Source: Hyphodiscus hymeniophilus
Lineage: Eukaryota; Ascomycota; Leotiomycetes; Helotiales; Hyphodiscaceae
DNA: 64,000 nt
Reading direction: 5' to 3'
Assembly (NCBI GenBank): GCA_016508695.1
Contig: VNKQ01000019.1
Span: 248,001-312,000 of the forward strand
Below the pieces are notes generated by a model that was not told the origin of the DNA, did not search any database, and worked only from the letters and a program-made list of their open reading frames with translations. Numbering within the stretch: position 1 is the stretch's first letter; every line of letters begins with the position of its first letter. Positions 48,307 to 60,863 of the stretch are shown here, piece by piece. Made by a program: the position numbers and the translations under genes.

Positions 48307-49269
48307 ATGGCTCCCGAATTATCGAGCAATTGGAAGAGGCTCCAAAGCACGCTTAAAAAAGAATCAAAGACGACCGAGGAGAAGAAAAGAAAGGCCATTC
48401 CTACAGAGAGGCAACAAAATACAATCGCAAAGCGGAGGAGACTGGAAGGGAAACCAGTCCAGGCACCTCTGCAGAAGATCACGAAGAACAAAATGGGAGG
48501 TATGCTAGGCTCTCAGGCCGTGGGGCTGGATCAACCAACAGGGACGGCACCTTCAGCATCTCTTGCGCTTTGGGCCGAAGACAATGATATTTCTGCGAAG
48601 GACCTAGCGGAAGCATATGGAGGAAGCATGACGGACACAACGATACCAGGGGCTACAGCGGACAAGGTCAATGGAGGGCTGTCAGCAGATGTGGAGATTG
48701 GCAAATACGTCGGCATTGATTGTGAAATGGTTGGAGTTGGAGGCGACGAGAATCGATCTGTATTGGCACGAGTCAGTATCGTCAATTTCCACGGAACACA
48801 AGTCTATGACTCTTTTGTACGACCGAGGGAATTTGTTACAGACTGGCGGACTCATGTTAGCGGCGTATCTACGAAGGACATGGCTACGGCAAGAAGTTTC
48901 GAGGAGGTCCAAGCAGAGATTGCGGCCATCCTGAAGGACAGAATTATTGTTGGACACGGGATCAAGAATGATCTGGAGGTGATGATGTTAGGACATCCAA
49001 AGAAAGACATACGAGATACTTCAAAGTTCTCGGGTTTCAGGAAGTACAGTGCGGGAAAGACGCCAAGTCTAAAGAAATTGGCCAAGGAGATCTTAGGAGT
49101 GGATATTCAGGGAGGAGAACATTCGAGTATCGAAGACGCACGAGCGACGATGCTTCTCTTCCGAAGACATAAGTCAGCGTTCGATATCGAACACGCAATA
49201 CGGTTTCCCACGCATGCTCCAGGATCGTCCTCCACGAGACCGAAGAACAAGAAGCGGGGCAAGAAGTGA
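48307..49269 (+). CDS. REX4: Rex4, DEDDh-type 3'-5' RNA exonuclease (rRNA processing)
   Basis: Single-exon 320-residue protein. A basic N terminus with nuclear/nucleolar-like signals (KKRKAIP, AKRRRLEGK) precedes the exonuclease domain (about 135-295). Catalytic motifs: GIDCEMVGVGG (Exo I, D and E), VGHGIKNDLEVMML (Exo II, D) and HSSIEDARATMLLFRR (Exo III, His and D). IRDTSKFSGFR and TPSLKKLAKEILG are typical of Rex4. The C terminus is basic (RPKNKKRGKK). The frame opens at ATGGCTCCC, the first ATG after the shared promoter. Yeast Rex4 acts in pre-rRNA ITS1 processing. Confidence 0.95.
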   Translation: MAPELSSNWKRLQSTLKKESKTTEEKKRKAIPTERQQNTIAKRRRLEGKPVQAPLQKITKNKMGGMLGSQAVGLDQPTGTAPSASLALWAEDNDISAKDLAEAYGGSMTDTTIPGATADKVNGGLSADVEIGKYVGIDCEMVGVGGDENRSVLARVSIVNFHGTQVYDSFVRPREFVTDWRTHVSGVSTKDMATARSFEEVQAEIAAILKDRIIVGHGIKNDLEVMMLGHPKKDIRDTSKFSGFRKYSAGKTPSLKKLAKEILGVDIQGGEHSSIEDARATMLLFRRHKSAFDIEHAIRFPTHAPGSSSTRPKNKKRGKK

Positions 49270-49425
49270 GGAGAGAAGATTGAGCGGATTATCTATCACC
49301 TCATCTATATGGTCTAAATGGTGCCACAGGTGGGCAAAGGGCCAGAACTAGACTCCTGGCTATGCAGGCAATTACCTCCGGACTCCAATCGCTCCGGATG
49401 GGAATGCGGCTCAGTTCGCAACAAA

Positions 49426-50978
49426 TCAAAGAGGAACCCCCTCCATTAATTCCATGGCTCCTTCACGCCCGACTGTGATTATGGCGTCGCCGAGTGTCTT
49501 GGTAGCAAATCCAGCCTCACAATACGTGAAATAGTACTGGAACGAATATCAGCATACAGTGTGAAAAATCTGGGCAGACTACGTACCTCCCATTTCCTCT
49601 GGAATACATCAATCTCCTTTTGGCCCATATCGTCGTGTTCCAAAATTAGGGCCGGTCGAATCCTAGTGTCGAAATTCCTCATGAAGTTTTCTCTCCACAA
49701 TCTCAGCGTCTTCGCATAATGACCTCCAATATTCTCGATTCTCTCCACCACCAATGTCCCCTCCGAACCTTTACTTATATTCTCCACCAACTGCACAATA
49801 CTCGGCAGGTGTCCGCCGGGGAAGATGTACTTCCGGATGAAATCTTCACCATTTGCATATGCCTCATATCTCCCCTCGGGCATCGTAATGCACTGGAATA
49901 CCGCAATCCCATCCTTCTTCAATAGTCGATGAATACACCCAAAATAAGTCTCCAGGTATTCACGTCCCACTGCCTCCAACATCTCGATTGAGATGACCTT
50001 ATCATACAGCACCTTCGGGGTTGGCAGAGCTCTGTAGTCCGTCAATATGACTTCGATTTTATCCGTGAAGCCCGCAGCAGCTATCCTCTTCTCCGCCAAA
50101 GCCTTCTGCTCAATACTGAGGGTTAAACTCGTGACCCTGCACCCGGTCTGGCGAACCGCCTCAATCGCAAAACTCCCCCATCCGGTCCCAATTTCGAGAA
50201 CATGATCGGAGGGTTTTATGTGTGCCCCATCGATGAAACGATTAAGTTTGGTCATCTGTGCTGCTTCAAGCGTTTCTTTCTTCTCGTCTGCACTAGTTTG
50301 GGGCTTCCAGATCGGACACGAATAAGTCATGTCGTCAGACAAGAAAGCAGCAAACATCTCATTGCTGATATCATAATGTGCTGAGACATTCAACAGCGAG
50401 TTCGAGAGGGTGTTTGTGCTTCGTGCGAAACCGGTGATGGTGGCAGCGATGGAGGAGGTAAGAGTTGTAGCATTGGAAAGCTGGGAGCGGTTTTGTATGA
50501 AGAGCTAGAATCCCGAATCAGCATCACTTCGAATTTCTCGGTTTCTTTGGACTCAGAACCAGCCTACCTGGAAAAAGCCAGTCAAGTCTGCACACTCAAC
50601 CTCCCCCAACATATAGGCCTCGGCGAAACCCATATCCGCAAAAAGGAACAACCGCACCCAAAACGTCTCCTTCTTAACCAACAGCTCCACCATACTCACT
50701 TGGCCTGCTCTCTTCCCGTGTGTTCCATTCACGCCGTTTACGCCATTGGTGCTTTTCTTAAACTCTTTTGCGATTTTCTGGCCAAAGCTACTCGTCGTGC
50801 CGGTTGTGCAATCGGTCACGATCAATGTACCAACTTCGATCTGGGAGAAGAGCGAGGTCACAGCAGATCTGGAGATACTGAGAGCTGGGCCGAAGGAGAT
50901 GGAACCAAGCGTACTACGAAGGGCATCGGTGCCGCGACTCACAGGAGCAGTGATGATCTTAGGGAGATAGGATGCCAT
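49426..50978 (-). CDS. cyclopropane-fatty-acyl-phospholipid synthase-like methyltransferase
   Basis: Exons 50568-50978, 49587-50504 and 49426-49536 give 479 residues, with GT-AG introns of 63 and 50 nt. SAM-binding motif HVLEIGTGWGSFAIEAVRQT at about residue 250. Family blocks: SAHYDISNEMFAAFLSDDMT, YDKVISIEMLEAVGREYLET, FIRKYIFPGGHLPS, and the C-terminal YYFTYCEAGFATKTLGDAII. These match CFA-synthase-type enzymes that methylenate or methylate lipid acyl chains using S-adenosylmethionine. I start at ATG 50978 (MASYLPKI); the open frame continues upstream but only with non-ATG codons. No transmembrane helix is obvious. It is convergent with REX4, 156 nt apart. The exact lipid substrate cannot be told. 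Confidence 0.9.
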
Positions 50979-53861
50979 TGCGGGAAAGCGGATGGGTCTT
51001 TCTGGCTCTGTGTATTGGTGCCCGTATATTCTCTCTATTCTTCCTTGGAAATCCTCTTTCACCGCAGATCTTAGGGGATTCAGAAAGCTCGTGCGCAAAA
51101 TCGCAAAGAGGGGCCAGACTTGACGTTGAAGTCAAAGGAACCTCTCGCAACGCAATCTAATGTTGAAGCGAATTGAACGGAGAGAGGCCACGAGAATGCA
51201 TAAGGAAGAGAAGAGAAGAAGACGAGAACAGAAGAAAAAGGATTCCCCAAGGAAAGTAAAGCGGAAAAAGTAAAGTACCTCATGCACTCAGGAACGGTTC
51301 CATGACGGTGCATGTTCGAGACACCTTACCTCTTTGGGCAGTGGAGGGGGAGTCGATGCGGATGCCCCTCCACTAGTGCATTTCGATATCCGTGCAACAC
51401 TACAAGGAAGAGCTGTCAAGAGCAAGCCGTGGAAATGATTGGTTTGGAAGTTATGGTTTTGTTTTGTATGCTAAGTTAATTCTTGTGATAATTACCAGGA
51501 TTGGATAAGATAAGGTACAGAAATATACATTGCGGTCAGGACCGCTCTAGTTATGTGGTCCTTCAATATCTCCGGAGTCATTGACATCACCACTCCCGTA
51601 TTCCTCTCCCAACCATCACGACCAGTAATATATTCCCCCATAAGTCAATACGGACTCCTATATAGCCCGAACAGCGATGAGATATCACGTGTAGACCCGT
51701 ATACTTACACTTCTCCTTTATGGCAGGGGGACACTGGAGTAAGCGAGTGCGACTGCCGAGGAGCGAAGCGATAAAGAGCAAAGAGTACATAATCTACAAG
51801 GATGTCCACTTAGTCCCCCACTCCCACCACGCAATTACTGTAACATAGGATCCCTTAACATATACCTACCCACCCACGAGACACAAATCCACTCGAATCC
51901 GCTTCAAGACATCCAGGGACGGAGATACTCCGTAGGCTGTGAGACGGTCCGGGATGCATGTTTTTGTTTTAGAGTTTGGCGCAGCGAAGAGGCGGTGAGA
52001 ATGGCTCTTAGGCAGGCGTTGTGTGTCTCTGTTTATCTGGCTTTTGAGACGAAAGGATTATTGGAGTTTGTAATTACAGTGAAAAGACACAAGCGTGGAA
52101 TCGTTCTATTTCGAAGAGAAGAAGGCAGATTGTAAAAGGAGAGAAGGAGAGCCGCTGGAAAGTCCATTCAAGATTAAGGTTTGAGGCTCAGATTACCGAG
52201 GCTTATGTTACCAAGTAGTAGGTAGGTACTGCAGCGGGAGATATTGCGCTACCTATGTCCTATCCATAGTACCCTTCGTAAGCTGGTACTTGTACTTGTG
52301 CGACGGCATAGCCCGACTGGCTTGAGTAGTATTCATATCCATAATATCATTGCCTCAGACTCTCTTCCCTCTTATCCAGCAGTCTGGTACTTAACTCCCC
52401 TATGTCCATTCTCGAAACCGGGGATGAGGAATAACGACTTCCAGTCCTGTGAGGATGTCCTCAACACTCGGTAGTTCCCCGGTCACGAGGTACAGTATCT
52501 GAAAAGCTACTCAAGCGTCATCTCACGAAAGCAGCCGGTGCTTGATTTCCGCCTTTGACTGCGGTTCAAGAATTATTTTTCAAACTCGTGATTTCGCATC
52601 AAAATCGTGCTTGTTCGAACGGAGATGTTCCCAGCTGCGAAGGGCAGGCAGACCCTTCGTTCTGAAGCTTGTTCCTGGTCAGGTTTTCATTCCTGCGGGA
52701 GTTCAGGACCGATTTTGGGAATGACTCTATGCTCCAATTCCACGTAGTTGACAACAAAGAGGAGATCACACTTGGTTGTGAACTTATGAGCACTTAGGAA
52801 CGTTTTGCTTTCGTTGGTAGATGTTATCCAGCTCTTCCGACGAAGGCAGGAAAGACGATTCTGAAAAAGGTTGCCAGCATCAGACGGCATTTCATATAAA
52901 GCATCGAATATACTTGGTTACAATATTACCAAGTTTCGGCTGCCGTTGTGCATAACTTTTTGCTAACCTTTACTTCAGATCTACAGCTTAGCATTATCTT
53001 TTCTTGATGGTAAGGAGACGGTAAGGACCTGGTTGTTTTCTACGAAGAAGCAAAGCGGGATGGCAGCAGTCAACCGTTTGGTTCGTCGTCTATCATGTCA
53101 GTTCAGGTTCAGGTCAAGACAAAGTATTCAGCTCGGCCCCCCCCGCGGGAGCTGAGAACGACTTCGTCGATACAGTAGTAAACTACTTGATTGGTAAAGA
53201 GCACGCAGAGGCTTGCAGGATTTCTGTGGACCTAATCCTGCTACGACACCACATCTGCTACTATTTTATACGTATACGGTATACCAACTGCAAACAAGGA
53301 GCAGCCGCTTCTGGTATCACATTTTTGTTGTCACTCTACCAAGCTGCCATTTCTGATGCCACCTTGCTTCATAGCGCTAGACAACAGCAAAGTTCTTGCT
53401 GTTCCTCCAGCTACACTACTCTGCCAGGAAGCTTGACGAGAAGTGGGTGCAAGCGTATGCATTCGAATGAGCTGGACTAACAAATATACGTTATCACCGT
53501 ATATACGAGTAACACTGTTGGAGGTGTATATGTTTTAGCCGAGTCACAACTTTTAGAAAGCAAGTTATATAGCTTATTCCTCAAAAAAGGTTTATGATTA
53601 AACCTTAAGAATTTCGTATAGTTCATAATACATTATAATGATTAAATCCTAAAAAAGCTAATTTTTCCAGAGAGAATACTTGGGATTAATAAGGTTTAAT
53701 AAGAAGAATCTTTATTCTAATATAAATAATGACTTAAGGCAATACTATTCATTCGAATATCTCCTAAAGAATTTGGACTAAGTAGTATTTATGGATAATA
53801 ACCAAACTTTTGTAATATATTCAACCTACTCCAATATATATTCCAGACTTTCGCCACCCTT
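50979..53861. other. 2.9-kb intergenic region, no supported gene
   Basis: Begins with the 5' flank of the methyltransferase gene, including a long pyrimidine-rich stretch on its coding strand (about 51160-51280). Further on only short frames occur. From about 53540 to 53830 the DNA turns AT-rich, with repeated words such as ATGATTAAA(C/T)C, perhaps a small decayed transposon remnant next to the 3' end of the aminotransferase gene. Confidence 0.5.
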
Positions 53862-55641
53862 TTACAGATCCAATCCAATATGAACACCCTTTTCTGGGGC
53901 GGGGATAACCGTATCTTCAGCTTCGCCTTTCAAGTCAGGTAATTCCACAATAGCCTCACCAATAATCCTCAACGCCTCTTTGATTTCCGCCTCGCTAATG
54001 ACCAATGGTGGCGCCAAGCGGATAATGTTCTCATGCGTAGGCTTAGCCAGGAGTCCCTTGCTCTTCAGTAACATGCACAGATCCCATGCAGAATGACCCC
54101 CGGTCTTCGACTCGTCAATCACAATTGCATTTAGCAGTCCTTTTCCGCGAACGAGTTTGATCATAGGCGATTTGAGATCCGCGAGTCCTTGTCGTAGCAT
54201 CTGGCCCAGTGCTTCAGCCTTCTCCGTCAGGTTCTCCTCCTCCATGATCTCCAAGGCACGGATGGAAACAGCGCAGCCAAGTGGGTTCCCGCCGTACGTG
54301 GAGCCGTGAGTCCCGGGCTCGATCGTGAGCATGATTTCTTTCGAGCTCAACACGCAAGAAACAGGATACATGCCCCCACTTATTGCCTTCCCAAGTGTCA
54401 CCATATCAGGTTTGATGCCCGCCCATTCGGAGCACAACATCTTTCCCGTCCGGCCAATCCCCGTCTGGATCTCGTCACATATCAAAAGCACGTTGTGTTT
54501 CTTACACAGCTCATGCGCCTTCGTAAGGTAGTCTTCGGCGGGAACTACGACACCTGCTTCGCCTTGGATAGGCTCGACAATGAAGGCTGCAGTTTCCTTG
54601 CCGTGTGCTTCAAGGGCTGCCTCGAGATCGGGGATCGAGTCGAAGCGAATAGGCTTACCAGTCGAGGGGCAGGAGGCGCCGACACCAGGGACATATGGAC
54701 CATAATTGTCGCGGGATTCGGGGTCGACTGACATGGAGATAGCTGTCATCTGAAATCTGGTTAATAAAGTATTTGATAGGAATGATAGACGTACTGTTCG
54801 TCCATGGAAGTTCTCCGCAGCAGCAAAAACGAGAGCCCTGTTCTGCGGTACGCCTTTAACTTTATATGCCCATTTTCTCGCAATCTTGATCGCGGTTTCA
54901 ACAGCCTCCGCACCGGTATTCATAGGTAGCACCATGTCATAGCCAAAGACTTCCTTAACCTTCTCAGCCCATTTGGGGAAGACATCGTTATGGAATGCGC
55001 GAGAGGAGAGCGTGAGCCGTTGGGCCTGTTCGCAGAGGGCCTTGACGAGTTCGGGATGGCAATGCCCTTGGTTGACGGCAGAGTATGCGGATAGACAATC
55101 GATATAGTGCTTTCCTTCGGGATCCCAAACGCTCGAGCTATAGGCCTGTTAGTACGAGTAAGTTTCCATTTAGTGAGAGTTTCGAACGAGCTTCAGTAGC
55201 TGAAGGCTGTGCCAAAGCCTGGCTGTCCGCTACGGAGGCCTGCTGCAAGAAATATGCGATTTTGTACAGGAATTGCGCAAAGCAATAGGACGTACCCTTG
55301 TGCGCGTGCAAATACTATGGGGAGTGGGTGGTAGTTGTGGGCGGCGTATTTGTTCTCGGTCTCGATTGCGCCGGCGGTTGAGGTCGAGTGATACCTGGAT
55401 TCTGCTAGGGCTGTAAGGTCAATTAGTATGTACTCGTAGATATTAGCTGGAAGCCTAGGAGGAGGCGGATGAGGAGACTAAGAGCCCCCCCCCCTTCGGT
55501 GGTTTCCAGGGAATATGGCGAACGAATTGATATGATAGTGTGACGTCTAGACGTACCTGCAGGAGAGGGCTGGAAGGTTGGAGCAGTAGGTTTGAGGGTG
55601 CTGCCATTGCTGTCGGTATTTCCATCTGCGTGGGGAGCCAT
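53862..55641 (-). CDS. CAR2: ornithine aminotransferase
   Basis: PLP enzyme converting ornithine and 2-oxoglutarate to glutamate-5-semialdehyde and glutamate, in arginine catabolism and proline formation; cytosolic in yeast. Exons 55557-55641, 55296-55410, 54795-55137 and 53862-54749 give 476 residues. Motifs: NYHPLPIVFARAQG, YIDCLSAYSAVNQGHCHPEL, MNTGAEAVETAIKIARKW, ENFHGRT, EPIQGEAGVVVP, ICDEIQTGIGRTG (cofactor Asp), TLGKAISGGMYPVS (Schiff-base Lys) and HGSTYGGNPLGCAVS. Introns are GT-AG (146, 158 and 45 nt); the first contains a G10/C10 homopolymer near 55484-55493. Length matches the family, and the N terminus has a low-complexity Pro/Thr stretch. Confidence 0.95.
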
Positions 55642-56725
55642 GGTTTGTCTATCCTATTGTGTAAAATCGATTGGGAGTTTTGGGATGTCGGCTTGGACGG
55701 GTATCTGGGTATCTGGGTATCTTGGTATCTGGGTGTGTTTGTTGGATGGAGGAATCACGGCGTGAGGGGTGAAAAAGTCTTGACGGAAGTGATGTCGCTG
55801 CGAAGTGGGAGGCGGGGTGACATTTGGAAAAGGAAAAAAGCCGATCGGGTTTCCCTGGACTAGACTACAAAGTAGACGGTCCAGACTAGACCTCTAAGTG
55901 CAGGCAGATGCGGAAAAGTTCACTTATCTTTGCGCACGACGGTTCTCTTGACACACAGATTCTGCCATCTGGGTTTTCCGCGTTCATACTTGCCTTTAGG
56001 GATCAGTCGCTTGATGAAGGATCGTGTAGACCTGTGCTTAGGGGTCAGTAGTGGGGGAGACTGGGGTTAACTGCAGCCTATCAGATGCTGCATGAAACAC
56101 TGAGGGATTGATTTCACACGAGTGGTGATTGGCCCTGGGCTGTGAGCCGCCGTGAGCCGCGGGGTGTTTGTTCTTCTTACTCCAGAGTGGTGAACAAGCG
56201 AAGGGACGAGTTGGGAATTGCTTCAATTGTAGTCTGTGAGGTAGCTGTGAGAGATGTTCATACTGACCACCAGCTCTGTCAGGTCTCTGTACGAGACATG
56301 GCGCTTCGTCATATTAAATTCATACGCGAATCGAGCAGCAGAGGCAAGAAGGATGAAAGTCGTTGAGAATACGAGAGGCTCGGATCAATGCTATTCACAG
56401 CGGCAGTCAGTTTTGATGGAATAATAGAATGCCATCAATGCCATTCAACCGCAGAATTCACAGCCCACCAGGTCTTCGAGAACTGGAGGAACATAGGTGA
56501 AGCACCAGAAGCACCAAGGGTTGACACGCATGACTAAGATACAGGTAAATGTGAATATCAGTCCCCCTATTCTGACTCGTCTATCAAAACACGTGGGCAT
56601 GATTCCTTCTGGCCCAAGATTGTTCTACCCTGGTTCGGGAAAATCTCCTAGATACGTCCCAAGGACGTACTCCCTTGAATTCTCTTCTCTTCATCAGAGT
56701 ATCCAGCTTCCCAGAACTTTCCAAG
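55642..56725. other. divergent intergenic region
   Basis: About 1.1 kb between OAT (-) and GPI10 (+). It includes an 8-bp tandem repeat. No gene seen. Confidence 0.6.
55699..55738. repeat. 8-bp tandem repeat
   Basis: GGGTATCT repeated about 4.5 times, 60-100 bp upstream of the OAT start codon. Confidence 0.9.
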
Positions 56726-58938
56726 ATGAGTTCAGTAGCCCAAATGCCACCGCCCCCTCGGCAGCCAGAGAAGAGATTCCCGGCTCACGAAGAGAACAAG
56801 CTTCACCCCCTAGTCAACGAGCAAACCGCCAAGGATGTTTGGATGCTCCTCGTCATCTTCCGCTGTGTGAACGCGCTTCTCGTCTGGACATTCTTCCAAC
56901 CAGATGAATACTTCCAATCTCTCGAGCCAGCATGGCAAATGGCTTTTGGCTCGGGAAGTGGAGCTTGGATCACGTGGGCAAGTATATCTCCTGGGCATTC
57001 TTCTGTTCTACATGTTCTAACTGTAAACAGGAATGGGACAATCAGCTCCGCTCATCATTACATCCAGCTGTGTTTGCTGCTATCTATTACGTGGCCAACA
57101 AGCCTATGGAGCTCTTGGGGTTCTTCCCTCAGTTCCGAGCTTTGATCTTGACTAAACTGCCAAATATTGCGCAGGGTGTATTTGCTGCCTATGGTGACTA
57201 CTATACGTGGAAAATGGCAGAGAAGATGTATGGACTGGGAAGTGACACTGCTTGGGCAGCTGTGAGTGAAGCTCTTCACATGCTGAAATCTTAGTTAATT
57301 GTTGGCAGCTCCTCTTGACTATTTTCAGCCCGTGGCAATGGTTTTGCTCAACGAGGACATTCTCAAGCTCTCTTGAGACGTCGATGACAATTGCTGCACT
57401 GTATTTTTGGCCTTGGGAATTGACAGTAGACTCTGTACGGGTGGCCTCGAAGCCAGAATCAGCCTCTGCCAAGACATCGCTGGCTCCAGGCATTTTCCAA
57501 ACCTCACAATCGATCAAGAAGTTAGTTTCCCCTCCCAATGCTTCGTCCCAGTACTCACGAACCATAGTCTTCGCGTTTCCCTACTTCTAGCTCTCACAGC
57601 GTCCATCCTCCGCCCAACGAACCTCTTGATCTGGTTCTGCATCCTCATGCCCACTATCCCTCGCATATTCTCCTCCAACTCACCCTCGTCCAAAGTCCAG
57701 GCTTCAGACTACCTCGTCCTGATCCGGGAGTTCATTCTCTGCAGTATAACCGTCCTCACCATCTCCGCGATCTCGGATCGTCTATACTTCGGCCTCTGGA
57801 CATTCCCCCCTATCAGTGGCTCACATTCAACATTTCACGAGACCTCGCCGTGTTCTACGGCCGCAACGACTGGCATTACTACCTCGCCCAGGGTCTCCCC
57901 CAACTGCTCACGACCTACCTACCATTCACGCTGGTGGCGATCTATCAAGCCACCACCAAGACAGACATACGATTTCTCCTCTCCACGATCGTATTGACCA
58001 CGATCGGCGTCCTGAGTCTAGTATCCCACAAAGAAGTCCGCTTCATCTACCCACTCCTCCCAATCCTGCACGTCCTCACCGCACCCACCATATCATCCTT
58101 CTTCACCACCGCCAAAGAGACAACAAGCCATCCAACACCCTTGCCCTCAAGCCCCAAGACCACCACCTCCCAAACAACCCACCGCAAACCGCTCCTCACC
58201 CTCCTTCTCCTCGCCAACCTCAGCATAGCCTTCTACACATCGTTCGTCCACCAACGCGGCGTGCTCTCCGTCCTGACCTTCCTCCGCGCCGAGTACGAGA
58301 CCCTGGCCCTCGACATCCGAGGCATCGAGCTCTCCTCCCCGGCCGCAAACCAACACGGCTTCCCGGAGGACGGAGGCATGATCTTCCAGAAGACGACGGA
58401 CTTCGACGAGTCGGAAACCTTCGCGGGGTTCCTGATGCCATGCCACAGCACGCCCTGGCGCTCGCAGCTCTTCTACCCGGGCCTGAAGGCCTGGGCCCTG
58501 ACATGCGAGCCGCCGATCGATAGACCGGCCGGATCGAGGGAGCGGGCTGAGTACAGGGACGAGGCGGATCGCTTCTACGACGAGCCTCTTGCGTTCCTGA
58601 GGACTGAGATCAACACCCGCGAGCGCCCGTGGCCGAGATATATCGTGGGGTTCGAGGGCGTCGGCTCTGTGCTGAGGGAGTATTATGAGGGGGAGGACTC
58701 TCCCATGAAGGGCTTTGTGGTGCGGGAGAGGTGGAGGGGAGGGAATAGTCAGTGGCATGATGATTGGAGACGTAAAGGGGACGTGGTGGTCTGGGAGTTC
58801 GTCGATGGGAGTAAACTGGGTGAGAGGGAGGCTCGGGAGATGGAGGAGAGGGAGAGGGTGGAAAAGAGGAAGGCGAATACCGAGTGGCTAAGAGATTGGA
58901 GATTGCCTTCATTTGAAGATATTGGTATCAATGTGTAG
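56726..58938 (+). CDS. GPI10: GPI mannosyltransferase 3 (Gpi10/PIG-B), frameshifted as given
   Basis: Adds the third mannose to the GPI anchor precursor in the ER membrane; GT22 family. Exons 56726-56977, 57031-57261, 57309-57520 and 57568-58938. Motifs: FRCVNALLVWTFFQPDEYFQ, LEPAWQMAFG, GAWITWEWDNQLRSSLHP, LRPTNLLIWFC, VFYGRNDWHYYLAQGLP and SHKEVRFIYPLLPILHVL (the GT22 hallmark). Many hydrophobic segments suit a polytopic ER protein. Intron 1 (56978-57030) is GC-AG. The frame breaks between FGLWTFP and YQWLTFNISRDLAV at a run of six C (57805-57810): one base is missing. Summed exon length is 2 mod 3, so exactly one extra base would make 688 residues. This is either an assembly error or a real null allele. 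An intron cannot explain it without losing conserved residues. Confidence 0.88.
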
Positions 58939-59185
58939 GTTTTTGAGTGGTGTCATATAGTTTTTCGGATCGGAGAAGACTCATTGAGGATGTCTTCGGA
59001 AATTTGAATATCGTTTGGTTGTACAAAGTCAGGGTCAAGATTAATCACCATATTCTTAATCTGAGAATCAGGGTGAGAATCTCGGACGGAACAAGCAAGG
59101 AGCTCTTCTCGCACTATGGCTAAGATTCAGGAATGCTTCATCTGACTTGCTAGATAGTAACAAAGCGTGCAGAGTAACGGCCGTC

Positions 59186-60863
59186 TCAAAGTAGATATCG
59201 GTAATCTGGACTCAAATCCTATGATCATGTCAGCTTACAAAACCTCCCAACTCACCGACCAAAACCAGTATATGGCAACTCACCCCCAACTCAGTCTTCT
59301 CATAATCCGTCAACCCCACGTCAACCGGGGTTCTGTCCCTCTTCCGATTTTCCCACACGACCGCAGCCGCATATACACAGCAACTAGCCGCGCTCAAACA
59401 CAAGAAGGCCAAACAGATACTATACCCCGTCTTATAAAAGTGTACGGCGTCGTTAGGCAGAAAAGCATACGTGGCAATTATGCCTCCGATATTTCCAAAC
59501 CCAACCTGCCACGCCGTGCCCACGGCACGTCGGTGATGACCGCCGAGGTTCATGTTGAACCAACAGACGATCACGGGCATGGCCGAATACGCACCCATGG
59601 CGACGAGGAAGAGACCAGCGTATTCCAAGGAGCGGTTGTGATGCACAGTGATTAGGATTCCAAAGCCGGCGATGGCGACGCTAATGGGAATTAGCGTGAA
59701 GGCGAATCGGTGCCGGGTGAAATCAGAGGCAAACGCAATCATCATTGCAAACCCAAAAGCACACGCCCAGGGGGGTACAGAATGGAGCTGTGTTTCGATG
59801 GGCGAGTATCCATACGTAGCCAATACTGTTGGGGCGAAAAATGCAAAACCATAAGCTGGCACGATGAGTCCGAAATACATCAAGCCACCGAGAATAACTT
59901 TGTAATCTTTGAATACCTTTCCGACATCACGGAGTGTGATCTTGCGCTCTGCTGCTGAGCGGCCTTGGTCGACTTGTAAGCGAGCTTTGACGTAGGAACG
60001 CTCCTCGGGCGTGAGCCAGGAGGCGTCTTCAGGGAAGGACGGGATCAAGAAGAAGAAGAACAATGCCACGACGCAGGTGAGGACGCCTTCGAGGATAAAG
60101 ATCCAACGCCAGCCGCTACAACCTCGGAGCCCATCCATCTTTCCTATCGCCGAGGCGAGGAGACCACCAAATGCGCCGGCGAGGGTGGTACTGCTGAAGA
60201 AGAAAGAGTATCGTCGTTGAGCTTCGGAGCGTTTGTACCACATCCCAATCAGGTAGAAGCAGCCGGGAAACATGCCCGCTTCGAAGACGCCCAGGAAGAA
60301 TCGCGTTGCAAGGAGTCCACCATAGCCTTGTACCAATCCCTGGCAGACTTCCACGACGCCGAACATGAACATGCAGCCGGACAACCAGATACGAGGCTGC
60401 AGCCTTTTCATCAGGATATTGGAGGGTATTTCGCATACGACGTAGGGTATGAAAAGCATTGTCAGCGCAGTATTGTATTGCACGCCGGTGAGATCAAGAT
60501 CTTTGACGAGGTGAAATGCTTTGGCATTGGCGATATTGACACGGTCAAGAAAGGCGAGTAGGTAGAGTATGCAAAGGAATGGGATCACGCGTAAATCGAT
60601 CTTGGCCATGAGTTTCTTCTCGGTGGTATGTGGTGGGCAGACGACGTTGAGGTCGTCGTATTCCACTCCCGCGCCATTGGATACCAGGTCTGGGTAATTG
60701 GAGCCTTCATTTTTGAATCCGCGCTCGTTGTCCACTGAAGTTGATGGAGACTCGACGGCCTCAGCTGTTGTGGTTCTGGAATCAGCGAGAGTTGCAGGAT
60801 GAAGGGATTGTTGCCAGCGCAAAAAAGAGGGGAAGACGCACCTTTTGCCCCAAAACCGAACAT
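59186..60863 (-). CDS. MFS transporter, allantoate permease / anion:cation symporter family
   Basis: Exons 60842-60863, 59284-60764 and 59186-59218 give 511 residues with about 12 transmembrane helices. Motifs: KIDLRVIPFLCILYLLAFLD, RVNIANAKAF, IPSNILMKRLQPRIWLSGCM, RFFLGVFEAGMFPGCFYLIG, WRWIFILEG and the C-terminal LGDLSPDYRYLL. The last motif matches the family ending (D..NPDFRY.L) and decided the 3' intron (59219-59283). Relatives carry allantoate, nicotinate, pantothenate and similar organic anions. The substrate here is unknown. The short first exon starts MFGFGAK; it joins through a 77-nt intron. It is convergent with GPI10. Confidence 0.88.

Noticed and set aside
50979..51098. N-terminal extension of the CFA-synthase-like protein
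   Set aside because: The open frame continues upstream, but only to a TTG codon. The first ATG is at 50978.
53187..53480. 97-codon frame upstream of the aminotransferase 3' end
   Set aside because: It lacks an ATG at the frame start and shows low protein character.
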